From contig DYMR01000065.1 of the NCBI GenBank assembly GCA_020721485.1, forward strand, positions 1-9,667: a stretch of 9,667 nt of DNA, written 5' to 3'. Source of the stretch: Halothiobacillus neapolitanus. Its GTDB lineage: Bacteria > Pseudomonadota > Gammaproteobacteria > Halothiobacillales > Halothiobacillaceae. Each line of letters opens with the position of its first letter. Position 1 is the first letter of the stretch. This document shows, in pieces, positions 1-7,247 of this stretch. The position numbers and the translations under genes were made by a program. Under the pieces are notes generated by a model. The model had not been told where the DNA came from, made no database searches, and worked only from the letters and a program-made list of their open reading frames with translations.

Positions 1-60
1 CCCGCCTGCGCATTCAGCAAAATCACGCCGCACAAGCGTACTTACGCCACGCATAAGCAG

Positions 61-78
61 CCGCCGGAATTCCAGCGG
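61..78 (-). terminator. Possible 3'-end hairpin downstream of maf, no U-tract
   Basis: This 18-nt near-palindrome is centred on GGAATTCC and lies 22 nt past the stop codon of the minus-strand maf gene. Read as minus-strand RNA it can form a 7-bp stem (one G-U pair) with an AAUU loop. No run of U follows, so it is not a textbook intrinsic terminator. It may protect the 3' end or be chance in GC-rich DNA. The rest of 1-100 shows nothing I can support as a gene. Confidence 0.25.
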
Positions 79-100
79 AATCAATCAGCGCAGCCCATTT

Positions 101-2695
101 TCAAGCGGATCCGCGAACCCGCCGCAACAGGCTATCCAGCGTTTCGCGGACGGTGGGTTGTTGGTCGGCGGCGCAAAAGGGAATGAGCGCCCGGCATTGT
201 TCGATGCCTTCATGGGCGCCCAGTTGGAAAAACAAGTGGGCCAATGACTGAATCCGCGCCGGGTCGCCGGGGAAGCGGGCAAGGTATTGGGTGTGGGCGT
301 CAATGGCGGTGGGCAGGTCGTTCAGCAGTTCGGCCAGGCGCGCAACCAGGGGCCAATGCCCAGGGTTGATGAGTGCGGCGGTGGCGAGGGCTTGGCTGGC
401 TTGGGCGGAGTCGGCAATCGCGAGGCTCGCGCTGGCGGCGCGCAGCAGGGTGTGTTCGAGCAGGGTGCTATCGGTTTGTGGGTCGCCTTCGTTCAGCACG
501 GCGGTGTAGGCCGCTAGGGCTTCCGGCCAGTGTTGATCGAGCTCGCAGAGTAATCCGAGGGTGTAATTGGCGTAGCGATTGGCTTCGAGCGGCTCGGGGT
601 GTTGCCGTAGCGCTTGTTCGAGGGTGTGAACGGCGGCGCGATTTTTTTGTGAGAAATGCAATTCAGCCAGCCGTAGGCTGGCTTTGGGCGCGCGTTTTTC
701 TTGATTGCGCTGACGGTCGGCGGCGAGCAATTCGTCCAGCACGGCCTGAAATGCGGCGTCGGTGTGGGCGGTGGCGGCGGTGTCTAGTCCTCGGGCGCGG
801 CTGAGCCACAGGACGCGCTCCGGTTCGTCGAATTCTTCGTAGCGGGCGAGCAGGGTGTCGCTGGCGGTGGCCGGATCCCGCTCGGCCACGCGGGTTTCGA
901 GCCGTGCGAGCACGCGGGGGAACAGCCGTTCGAGTTCGGCGGCGCCGTGCAGCATGCCTTCGTAGAATTGTCGCCCCAGCGCTTCGGCCTGCGCCGGTTC
1001 TAGGGCGAAGAAGTCATTCGGTAAGTTGGTGGCGACGAGTACATGTTGCGCCACGGATTTGACCAAGTGTTCGGCGGCGGGAAAGCGTTGGCGCATCAGC
1101 CGGTCGATGGCGCGCATGCGGCGGCGGTGCAGCGCTTGCCGCGCCGGGTTGACCATGTGAAAGAACGCGCGGTTCGATTCTTGCCCCAGTTGCGCCAACT
1201 GGCTGATTTTTTTGATGTCTTCGCGCATTTGTTCTAGGGCGGTTTGCCGTTGGCGCAGGTGGTCGAGTGCTTGGCTGTGATCGATGTTGAGTGCTTGATC
1301 CAAAGGGTCGCGATCAAACGGTGCATGCCCCCACGGCAGTTCGCTGAGCGGGCGGTGCGCCACGCGGTCGATCTGCGCGCCTTGGCGCGACGGGTTGACG
1401 AGAACGATGCCGCGCGCTTCGAAAAACTGCGCGAGGGCGGCCATGGCGGTGATGCCCGCATGATAATCCGGCGTGGTCCAGGCGGATTCGCCCGCGTTGG
1501 TGGTGACGGCGACGGCGGTGTAATCGAGCAGCGGCCCGGCGGCGGCTTCGCTGCTGCCTTGGGCGTGGGTTTGCCCGTTGGGTGCGTGGCATAAATCCAG
1601 GCCGGCGAACGCGATGGTGGTGAAGCCGAGGTAGGCGGCGAGCGTCACGCAGGTGTGGGTGACGGTTGGGCCGGCGGAGACGAGGTTGCCGGGGGGATTC
1701 AAGACGGGGGCACCGTCGGTCGGAATTTCCGGCCACGGCAAGAGTTCGTCTGTGTAGAGCAAGCGGTGCGGCCAGCGGTTGACGATGCCGGGGTAGGCGT
1801 GGTTGCCCGCGACGAGAATGGTGCGCGCATCGAATTCGAACATTTGGCGGCTGACGGTAAAACTCACCGCATGCGGATCGACGGTGACGACCATGTCCGG
1901 CGTAATGCCCACTTGCCGCAGCCGCGCGCTGATGCGGGAGACGGCGAGCAGGAACAGCCGAGGGCGGTGGGCGATGATCCAGTCGATTTCTTGATCGAGC
2001 GAGGGGCCGCCCGCCAGAATCAGCGCGGTTTTACCGGCGAACAGGTCTTTCAGCGGCAGTAGCGGCTGATAAAAATTCGGCACATTGCCGAGTTGTGCGC
2101 GAATGAAGGGCAGCTTGCCGAGGTTGGCGGTAATCATGTAGCGGCGGCTGCTCAGTTCGGAATCCAGCTCGCCGATCAGGGTTTGGTACTGGTGCGATGT
2201 GTGATCGAGCGCGGCGAGCGATTGTTCGAGCACCACGCCGCCGATGCGAAAGTAGTCATCCAACTGCATCAATTCGGTGGCGTCGCGCCATTCCTCGGGC
2301 GTCATCAAGCGCACGAAATCGTCCAGCAATGCGGCCACGGGCGTGGCGTCGCGCAGCACGGCGGCGATGGCGGGCGGTTCGATGAACACCCAACGGCTGC
2401 CGCGCGGCAGGGGCGCATGGCTGTGCACGAAACGAATCAGTTGCCCGGAATCGCTGCCCACCAAAAGATAGAGCCGATCTTGCTGGTGCAGGCGCTGGCC
2501 GAAATGCCGTTCGAGGGCCCGCTGCGCCGGGCTTTGCGCCGGGCTTTGCGCCGGGCTTTGCGCCGGGCTTTGCGCGGTGTCTTCGACGGCGACAAAATGC
2601 ATGCCGTTGAGCGTGGGGAAAATCCAGTCGCCGTGGCTGCTCTGCACGAGGGTGAGCGTGCTTTCGTCGGATAATTCGATGCGGGTCTCGGTCAT
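101..2695 (-). CDS. maf: Maf-type flagellin nonulosonate glycosyltransferase (MAF_flag10/DUF115) with C-terminal TPR-like region
   Basis: The 864-aa product belongs to the motility-associated factor family. These cytoplasmic enzymes are known or proposed to transfer nonulosonic acids such as pseudaminic or legionaminic acid from CMP-sugars to Ser/Thr of flagellin. The MAF core shows a GGPSL motif at residues 229-233, and a second conserved block with GLDLCH at 365-370 followed by a Gly-Gln-Thr-His segment. From about residue 660 onward, helical repeats of TPR character occur (EALAAYTAVLNEGDP, then a second unit ending in a PGDPA turn). This makes the protein longer than many Maf proteins. Residues 41-58 are an AQSP repeat. 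I chose the ATG at 2695 because AGGAG lies 5 nt upstream; an in-frame ATG at 2767 has no such site. The adjacent divergent legionaminate operon fits as the donor supply. The acceptor and sugar specificity are inferred. Confidence 0.88.
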   Translation of the reverse strand: MTETRIELSDESTLTLVQSSHGDWIFPTLNGMHFVAVEDTAQSPAQSPAQSPAQSPAQRALERHFGQRLHQQDRLYLLVGSDSGQLIRFVHSHAPLPRGSRWVFIEPPAIAAVLRDATPVAALLDDFVRLMTPEEWRDATELMQLDDYFRIGGVVLEQSLAALDHTSHQYQTLIGELDSELSSRRYMITANLGKLPFIRAQLGNVPNFYQPLLPLKDLFAGKTALILAGGPSLDQEIDWIIAHRPRLFLLAVSRISARLRQVGITPDMVVTVDPHAVSFTVSRQMFEFDARTILVAGNHAYPGIVNRWPHRLLYTDELLPWPEIPTDGAPVLNPPGNLVSAGPTVTHTCVTLAAYLGFTTIAFAGLDLCHAPNGQTHAQGSSEAAAGPLLDYTAVAVTTNAGESAWTTPDYHAGITAMAALAQFFEARGIVLVNPSRQGAQIDRVAHRPLSELPWGHAPFDRDPLDQALNIDHSQALDHLRQRQTALEQMREDIKKISQLAQLGQESNRAFFHMVNPARQALHRRRMRAIDRLMRQRFPAAEHLVKSVAQHVLVATNLPNDFFALEPAQAEALGRQFYEGMLHGAAELERLFPRVLARLETRVAERDPATASDTLLARYEEFDEPERVLWLSRARGLDTAATAHTDAAFQAVLDELLAADRQRNQEKRAPKASLRLAELHFSQKNRAAVHTLEQALRQHPEPLEANRYANYTLGLLCELDQHWPEALAAYTAVLNEGDPQTDSTLLEHTLLRAASASLAIADSAQASQALATAALINPGHWPLVARLAELLNDLPTAIDAHTQYLARFPGDPARIQSLAHLFFQLGAHEGIEQCRALIPFCAADQQPTVRETLDSLLRRVRGSA
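2523..2575. repeat. Perfect 12-bp tandem repeat, 4.4 copies, inside maf
   Basis: Four identical 12-bp units plus 5 bp of a fifth lie head to tail. On the coding (minus) strand the unit is GCGCAAAGCCCG, which encodes Ala-Gln-Ser-Pro. The tract makes maf residues 41-58 a Ser/Pro linker between a short N-terminal segment and the rest of the protein. The absence of any substitution between copies suggests recent expansion. Copy-number change would keep the frame, so it would alter linker length rather than switch the gene off. Confidence 0.97.
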
Positions 2696-2700
2696 GGCGG

Positions 2701-2705
2701 CTCCT
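2701..2705 (-). promoter_or_regulatory. Ribosome binding site of maf (decides the start)
   Basis: On the minus strand this reads AGGAG, with a 5-nt spacer before the ATG at 2695. It is the reason for rejecting the upstream in-frame ATG at 2767, which has no purine-rich site ahead of it and overlaps a putative -10 element. Confidence 0.85.
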
Positions 2706-2768
2706 GTGCCCTGCCCGGTGTGTGGCCGGTGATTCTGTCTATATACACTGGCGCTAGAGGGTATCATG

Positions 2769-2781
2769 CGGGCAGTGCCCG
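2769..2781. promoter_or_regulatory. 13-bp perfect inverted repeat, possible operator
   Basis: The sequence CGGGCAGTGCCCG has 6-bp arms around a single central base. It starts 2 bp after the candidate plus-strand -10 TATCAT, where a bound regulator could block legB transcription. No second copy with a clear spacing was found, and palindromes arise easily in GC-rich DNA, so the operator role is speculative. Confidence 0.25.
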
Positions 2782-2812
2782 GCGCGGGCGAATGACACGC
2801 AGCAGCGGAACT

Positions 2813-2822
2813 GGGAGAAGGA
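2813..2822 (+). promoter_or_regulatory. Ribosome binding site of legB
   Basis: The purine-rich stretch GGGAGAAGGA contains AAGGA 7 nt before the ATG at 2830. It supports that start over the internal ATG at 2866, which has no comparable site. Confidence 0.8.
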
Positions 2823-2829
2823 AGCGGAC

Positions 2830-3843
2830 ATGAGCAAGGCGGAGATTCCGGCGCTAACGCCGGGAATGCGGGTGCTGGTGACGGGAGCGGATGGGTTCAT
2901 CGGTTCTCACCTGACGGAAATGCTGGTGGCGCGCGGGTGCCGGGTGCGGGCGCTGGCGCAGTACAACAGCTTTAATAGCTGGGGTTGGCTGGATCATTCG
3001 CCGGTGCGGGATCAGATCGAGGTGGTGTCTGGCGATATTCGGGACCCGAACTTTTGCCGCCACGCGGTGCGCGAGATGGCGGTGGTGTTTCACCTTGCCG
3101 CCTTGATTGCGATTCCGTATTCCTACGCGGCGCCGGACAGTTACATCGACACCAATGTGCGCGGCACGCTGAATATCTGCCAAGCCGCGCGGGATGAGGG
3201 CGTGCTGCGCATCATCCACACATCCACCAGTGAGGTGTACGGCACGGCGCGGTATGTGCCGATCGACGAAGCGCATCCGCTGCAACCGCAGTCGCCGTAC
3301 AGCGCGTCGAAAATCGGCGCCGATGCGATTGCGCAAAGCTTCCACAACAGTTTCGGCCTGCCGCTGACGATTGCGCGCCCCTTTAATACCTACGGTCCTC
3401 GGCAATCGGCGCGGGCGGTCATTCCCACCATCATCAGCCAGATTGCGGCGGGCAAGCCGCAGATTGCCTTGGGCGATGTGTCGCCCACGCGCGATTTCAA
3501 TTTTGTGGAAGACACTTGCCGAGGCTTTATCGCGCTGGCGGAAAGTGCCGCCGCCGTGGGCGAGGTGGTGAACATCGGCTCGAATTTTGAAATTTCGATT
3601 GGCGATACCCTGCACCTGATCCGCGAGTTGATGGGCAGCGACATCGAAGTGGTGCAGGACGATCAACGGCTGCGCCCCGCCCAATCCGAGGTGTTTCGCC
3701 TGTGGTGCGATAACCGCAAGATCGAGGCGCTGACCGGCTTCAAGCCATCGGTCGATATTCGTGAAGGGCTGCGCCGCACCATCGACTGGTTCACCGATCC
3801 GGTCAATCTTCGGCAGTACAAAACGGATGTCTACAATGTCTGA
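2830..3843 (+). CDS. legB: LegB-type NAD-dependent nucleotide-N-acetylglucosamine 4,6-dehydratase
   Basis: This 337-aa extended short-chain dehydrogenase is the first pathway enzyme. It converts UDP- or GDP-GlcNAc to the 4-keto-6-deoxy sugar using tightly bound NAD. The Rossmann glycine motif GxxGxxG is at residues 19-25 (GADGFIG). The catalytic YxxxK is Y157-K161 (YSASK). The block TSTSEVYG near residues 131-138, with E135, is the form typical of LegB proteins, and a conserved RPFNTYGPRQ segment follows. A short N-terminal extension precedes the Rossmann core; the start at 2830 has a good ribosome site. The last 8 nt overlap legC. Close relatives also serve bacillosamine synthesis, but the following legC-legG-legI set points to legionaminic acid. 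Whether the carrier is UDP or GDP cannot be read from the sequence. Confidence 0.93.
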   Translation: MSKAEIPALTPGMRVLVTGADGFIGSHLTEMLVARGCRVRALAQYNSFNSWGWLDHSPVRDQIEVVSGDIRDPNFCRHAVREMAVVFHLAALIAIPYSYAAPDSYIDTNVRGTLNICQAARDEGVLRIIHTSTSEVYGTARYVPIDEAHPLQPQSPYSASKIGADAIAQSFHNSFGLPLTIARPFNTYGPRQSARAVIPTIISQIAAGKPQIALGDVSPTRDFNFVEDTCRGFIALAESAAAVGEVVNIGSNFEISIGDTLHLIRELMGSDIEVVQDDQRLRPAQSEVFRLWCDNRKIEALTGFKPSVDIREGLRRTIDWFTDPVNLRQYKTDVYNV

Positions 3844-4999
3844 AGCGCCCATCGCGGCCTTTATCGCCTGCGTTCGTGCGCTGTACGACCAGCCGGAAGG
3901 CGGCATTCCGCTGCACGCGCCGGTGATGGGCGCGGCGGAAAAAGAGGTTCTGGCGGCGGTGGTGGATTCCAGCTTTGTGTCCAGCGTCGGTGCGTATGTC
4001 ACGGAATTTGAACGGCAAATAGCCGAATTCACCGGCGCGCGTTTCGCCGTGGCCACGGTGAATGGCACGGCGGCGCTGCATGCCGCATTGACGGTGGCGG
4101 GCGTGCAGCCCGGCGATTTCGTCCTCACCCAATCCCTGAGCTTCGTCGCCACCTGCAACGCCATTCACTACGCCGGTGCCACGCCGGTGTTCGTGGAGGT
4201 GGATGAAGACACCCTCGGGCTATCGCCCAACGCGCTGGCGGATTGGCTCGCGCAGTATGCCGAACGCAGGCCGAGCGGCGCGGTGTATCGCGCCAGCGGT
4301 GCGCGGATTGCCGCTTGCGTGCCGATGCACACCCTCGGCTTGCCTGCCCGCATCGACGAGATTGCCGCGCTCTGCGCGGACTGGGGCATTGCCCTGGTCG
4401 AAGATGCGGCAGAATCCTTGGGTAGCACCCGCGCGGGGCGGCACACCGGCACGGTGGGGCGGTTGGGCGTTTTCAGCTTCAACGGCAACAAAATCATCAC
4501 CACCGGCGGGGGCGGGATGATCGTCACGAATGACGAAACCCTCGCGCGGCAGGCCAAACACCGCACCACCACGGCGAAAAAGCCGCATCCTTGGGCATTT
4601 GAGCACGACGAGATTGGCTTCAACTACCGGCTGCCGAATTTGAATGCCGCGTTTGGCGTGGCGCAAATGTCGCGCCTGCCCGATCTGCTGGCCAGCAAGC
4701 GCGGCGTGGCGGCGGCATACCAAGCTTGGGCGGCGGCGCACGGCGTGGCATTCATTGCCGAACCGGCCGGCACCCACAGCAATTATTGGTTGAATGCCTT
4801 GCGCCTGCCCGACCGTGCCGCACGCGATGCCTTTTTAACCGCCACCAACGCGGCGGGCATCATGACCCGCCCGCTGTGGACGCCGATGCACCGCCTGCGG
4901 ATGTATGCCGATTGCCCGCGCACGGCGCTGCCCGTGACCGAGGCGCTGGCCGATACCGTCGTCAACCTGCCGAGTTCTGCCCGAGGGGTGTCGGCCTGA
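3836..4999 (+). CDS. legC: LegC-type PLP-dependent 4-aminotransferase
   Basis: The 387-aa product is a DegT/DnrJ/EryC1-type (fold type I) sugar aminotransferase. It adds the 4-amino group to the keto sugar made by LegB. The family opening IPLHAPVMG and the SSFVSSVG motif are typical of LegC proteins. The predicted PLP lysine is K219 in FNGNKIITTGGGG, and D190 in VEDAAES would contact the pyridine nitrogen. I chose the ATG at 3836 because a weak GGA lies 8 nt upstream; an in-frame ATG at 3827 would add three residues and cannot be excluded. The start overlaps the end of legB by 8 nt and the stop shares one base with the legG start, which implies translational coupling. The assignment to the legionaminate route rests on the neighbours and family motifs. 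Confidence 0.92.
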   Translation: MSEAPIAAFIACVRALYDQPEGGIPLHAPVMGAAEKEVLAAVVDSSFVSSVGAYVTEFERQIAEFTGARFAVATVNGTAALHAALTVAGVQPGDFVLTQSLSFVATCNAIHYAGATPVFVEVDEDTLGLSPNALADWLAQYAERRPSGAVYRASGARIAACVPMHTLGLPARIDEIAALCADWGIALVEDAAESLGSTRAGRHTGTVGRLGVFSFNGNKIITTGGGGMIVTNDETLARQAKHRTTTAKKPHPWAFEHDEIGFNYRLPNLNAAFGVAQMSRLPDLLASKRGVAAAYQAWAAAHGVAFIAEPAGTHSNYWLNALRLPDRAARDAFLTATNAAGIMTRPLWTPMHRLRMYADCPRTALPVTEALADTVVNLPSSARGVSA

Positions 5000-6171
5000 T
5001 GCGCCGCATCGCCGTGATCACCAGCACGCGCGCCGATTACGGCCTGCTGTTCTGGCTTTTACGGGCGATTGAGGCGGCGGACGATCTTCAATTGCAGTTG
5101 ATCGTGACCGGCACGCATCTGCTGCCGGAATTTGGCCAAACCGAGCGCCAAATCGCCGAGGATGGCTTCACGGCGGCGGCGCGGCTCGATTGGCCGTTGG
5201 CGTCGGATACGCCGTTGGCGATTGCCGAAGCGATGGGCGCGGCAACCACGGCGTTTGCGCGGGCGTTCGATGCTTTGGCGCCCGATGTGGTGGTGATTTT
5301 GGGGGATCGATTTGAAATGCTGTCGGCGGCGACGGCGGCCTTCACCCTGCGCCGCCCGATTGCGCACATTCATGGCGGCGAAGTGACCGAGGGCGCGCTC
5401 GATGAAGGCTACCGCCACGCCATCACCAAATTATCGGCGCTGCACTTCACCGCCGCCGAGCCGTATCGCCAGCGGGTCATTCAACTCGGGGAACTGCCCG
5501 AGCGCGTGTTCACGGTCGGCGCACCGGGGTTGGATTATCTGCGGCGCACCGAGCCGCTGCCCTTGGCCACGCTGGAAGCTTTTTTGGGCTTATCGCTGGC
5601 GCAGCCGACCGCGTTGGTCACTTTTCACCCGGCCACGCTCGATGAGGCCGATGCGGCGGAGCAATGCGCCGCGCTGCTGGCCGCGCTCGCGGTTTTTTCT
5701 GAGTGGCAATTCGTGTTGACCCGCCCCAATGCCGATGCCGGTGGCCGTGCGATGTGGCCCTTGCTGGATGCCTTTGCGGCGGCCGATCCGGCGCGGCGGC
5801 GGGTATTTGCCTCGTTGGGGCAGGCACGGTATTTGTCTTTGCTGCGGCGGGTGCCGGTGGTGATCGGCAATTCATCGAGCGGCATTATCGAAGCCCCGAG
5901 TTTTGGCGCCGCGACGGTGAATGTGGGCGAACGGCAACGCGGCCGACTGCGCGCGGCCAGTGTGGTGGATTGCCCGGTCGAAACCGACGCCATCGTGTGC
6001 GCGATTCGTCAGGCGGTATCCGCCGAATTTCAAGCGCAATTGCCCGCCGTACAAAACCCGTATGGCGCGGGCGATGCGGCGGGGCGGATGACACACATTC
6101 TGCGCACGGTGCCGCTTGCGCCGCTGCGGCGAAAACCTTTTTTTGATTGCTTGCCGGAGCTGCCCAGATGA
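4999..6171 (+). CDS. legG: LegG/NeuC-type hydrolysing 2-epimerase
   Basis: The 390-aa product is a hydrolysing sugar-nucleotide 2-epimerase of the NeuC family. It releases the nucleotide from N,N'-diacetylbacillosamine and inverts C2, giving 2,4-diacetamido-2,4,6-trideoxymannose. Visible motifs are the N-terminal TSTRADYG, GDRFE at residues 102-106, HGGE at 125-128 and the nucleotide-binding GNSSSG at 290-295 with a conserved PSFG after it. The length fits the family. This enzyme is the best discriminator in the cluster, since pseudaminic acid routes use an unrelated hydrolase (PseG). The start shares one base with the legC stop (TGATG), behind a GAGGGG stretch. A T7 run at 6138-6144 lies near the 3' end. 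Plain NeuC activity on UDP-GlcNAc is possible but less likely beside legB and legC. Confidence 0.92.
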   Translation: MRRIAVITSTRADYGLLFWLLRAIEAADDLQLQLIVTGTHLLPEFGQTERQIAEDGFTAAARLDWPLASDTPLAIAEAMGAATTAFARAFDALAPDVVVILGDRFEMLSAATAAFTLRRPIAHIHGGEVTEGALDEGYRHAITKLSALHFTAAEPYRQRVIQLGELPERVFTVGAPGLDYLRRTEPLPLATLEAFLGLSLAQPTALVTFHPATLDEADAAEQCAALLAALAVFSEWQFVLTRPNADAGGRAMWPLLDAFAAADPARRRVFASLGQARYLSLLRRVPVVIGNSSSGIIEAPSFGAATVNVGERQRGRLRAASVVDCPVETDAIVCAIRQAVSAEFQAQLPAVQNPYGAGDAAGRMTHILRTVPLAPLRRKPFFDCLPELPR

Positions 6172-7247
6172 CGCGCCCGTTAATCATTGCCGAGGCCGGG
6201 GTGAACCACAACGGCGATTTGGATCGGGCGCATGCCTTGGTCGAGGCTGCCGCCCGCGCCGGTGTGGCCGTGGTGAAGTTTCAGACCTTCATCACCGAAG
6301 AACTGGTGACGGCAGATGCGCCGAAGGCGGCCTACCAAGCGCGCCAAACCGGAGATACGCAAAGCCAAGCGCAGATGCTCAAAGCCTTGGAGCTGCCCCA
6401 GTCGGCACATGTCGCGCTCAAAGCGCAGGCCGAATCCTTGGGGCTGGAATTTCTCTCGACGGCGTTTGATCTGCCGAGCCTGCGGTTTTTGGTGGATGCT
6501 TTGGGCTTGTCGCGGCTGAAACTGCCGTCCGGCGAACTCACCAACCTGCCGTTCGTGCTCGAACACGCCCGTGCGGGCTTGCCGATCATCGTATCGACCG
6601 GCATGGCGACACTGGCCGAAATCGAAACCGCGCTGGGCGTGATTGCCTTTGGGCGCGTGGCGGCGGCGGGCGCAGCCCCCAGTCTGTCGGCCTGTGCCGA
6701 GGCGTTTTGTTCGGCAGAAGGGCAGGCTGCACTGCGCGACAGTGTGACGATTTTGCACTGCACCAGCGACTATCCGGCCGCCGCAGAATCGGTGAATTTG
6801 CGGGCGATGGACGCGCTGGCGGCGGCGTTTGGCTTGCCGGTCGGTTATTCCGATCACACGCTGGGTTCGGCGGTGGCGGTTGCGGCGGCGGCGCGCGGCG
6901 CGCGGGTGATCGAAAAGCACTTCACGCTCGATTGTCGCTTGCCGGGTCCCGATCATGCGGCCTCGCTCGAACCCGAAGCGCTGCGGCAGATGGTGCAGGA
7001 TATTCACACCGTCGCCGATTGTTTGGGTGATGGCATCAAGCGGCCTCAGCCGTCTGAACGCGCCACGGCAGCCGTCGCCCGCAAAAGCGTGGTGGCTCGC
7101 CGCGCCGTGCCGCAGGGGGCGGTGTTCACGGTGGACGATCTGGCCCTGCGCCGACCGGGTACCGGCATGCCGCCGTCGGCGCTCTGGCAGTTGCTCGGCA
7201 AAATCGCCAGCCGGGACTATGCATCCGGAGCGTTGATTGATGAGTAA
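6168..7247 (+). CDS. legI: LegI/NeuB-type N,N'-diacetyllegionaminate synthase
   Basis: The 359-aa product condenses phosphoenolpyruvate with the six-carbon amino sugar from LegG to form the nine-carbon acid. The N-terminal TIM-barrel NeuB domain shows AEAGVNHNGD at residues 8-17, KFQTF at 37-41, LHCTSDYPA in the middle, EKH at 249-251 and GPDH at 260-263. From about residue 300 a C-terminal SAF (antifreeze-like) domain follows, starting near KSVVARRAVPQG; in this family it caps the partner subunit's active site in a domain-swapped dimer. The ATG overlaps the legG stop (ATGA) and has GGAG 8 nt upstream. The NeuB assignment is firm; legionaminate specificity is inferred from legB, legC and legG. 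Confidence 0.93.
   Translation: MTRPLIIAEAGVNHNGDLDRAHALVEAAARAGVAVVKFQTFITEELVTADAPKAAYQARQTGDTQSQAQMLKALELPQSAHVALKAQAESLGLEFLSTAFDLPSLRFLVDALGLSRLKLPSGELTNLPFVLEHARAGLPIIVSTGMATLAEIETALGVIAFGRVAAAGAAPSLSACAEAFCSAEGQAALRDSVTILHCTSDYPAAAESVNLRAMDALAAAFGLPVGYSDHTLGSAVAVAAAARGARVIEKHFTLDCRLPGPDHAASLEPEALRQMVQDIHTVADCLGDGIKRPQPSERATAAVARKSVVARRAVPQGAVFTVDDLALRRPGTGMPPSALWQLLGKIASRDYASGALIDE

Larger units (their letters stand above)
2696..2829. promoter_or_regulatory. Divergent intergenic control region between maf and legB
   Basis: This 134-bp gap separates two outward-facing genes, so transcription starts for both are expected here. It holds the only AT-rich patch in the neighbourhood. TATATA at 2740-2745 reads the same on both strands and could act as a -10 element for maf, or for legB. 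TATCAT at 2762-2767 is a 5-of-6 match to a plus-strand -10 for legB. No convincing -35 element is visible for either, and I found no good sigma-54 or sigma-28 match. The promoter positions are guesses; the region's role is inferred from geometry. Confidence 0.55.

Noticed and set aside
1..54. Minus-strand frame starting with ATG at 54 and open to the window edge
   Set aside because: Only 18 codons are visible, with no ribosome site and no recognisable sequence. A real gene beyond position 1 cannot be excluded.
2093..2674. 193-codon plus-strand frame with an LRRA repeat
   Set aside because: It is the antisense reading of maf, and the LRRA repeat is just the 12-bp tandem repeat read from the other strand.
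2696..2767. Longer maf start at 2767 adding 24 residues
   Set aside because: It has no ribosome binding site, and the added residues overlap the likely promoter region. The ATG at 2695 has AGGAG at ideal spacing.
2696..2829. Sigma-54 or sigma-28 flagellar promoter, or riboswitch
   Set aside because: A GGCAC stretch on the minus strand has the wrong spacing to a GC element, no sigma-28 match is seen, and the leader is too short and unstructured for a known riboswitch.
2854..4164. 436-codon open frame on the minus strand across legB and legC
   Set aside because: It lies antisense to two well-recognised enzymes with clear motifs. Its translation is Arg/His/Ala-rich with no recognisable domain, as expected of a shadow frame in GC-rich DNA.
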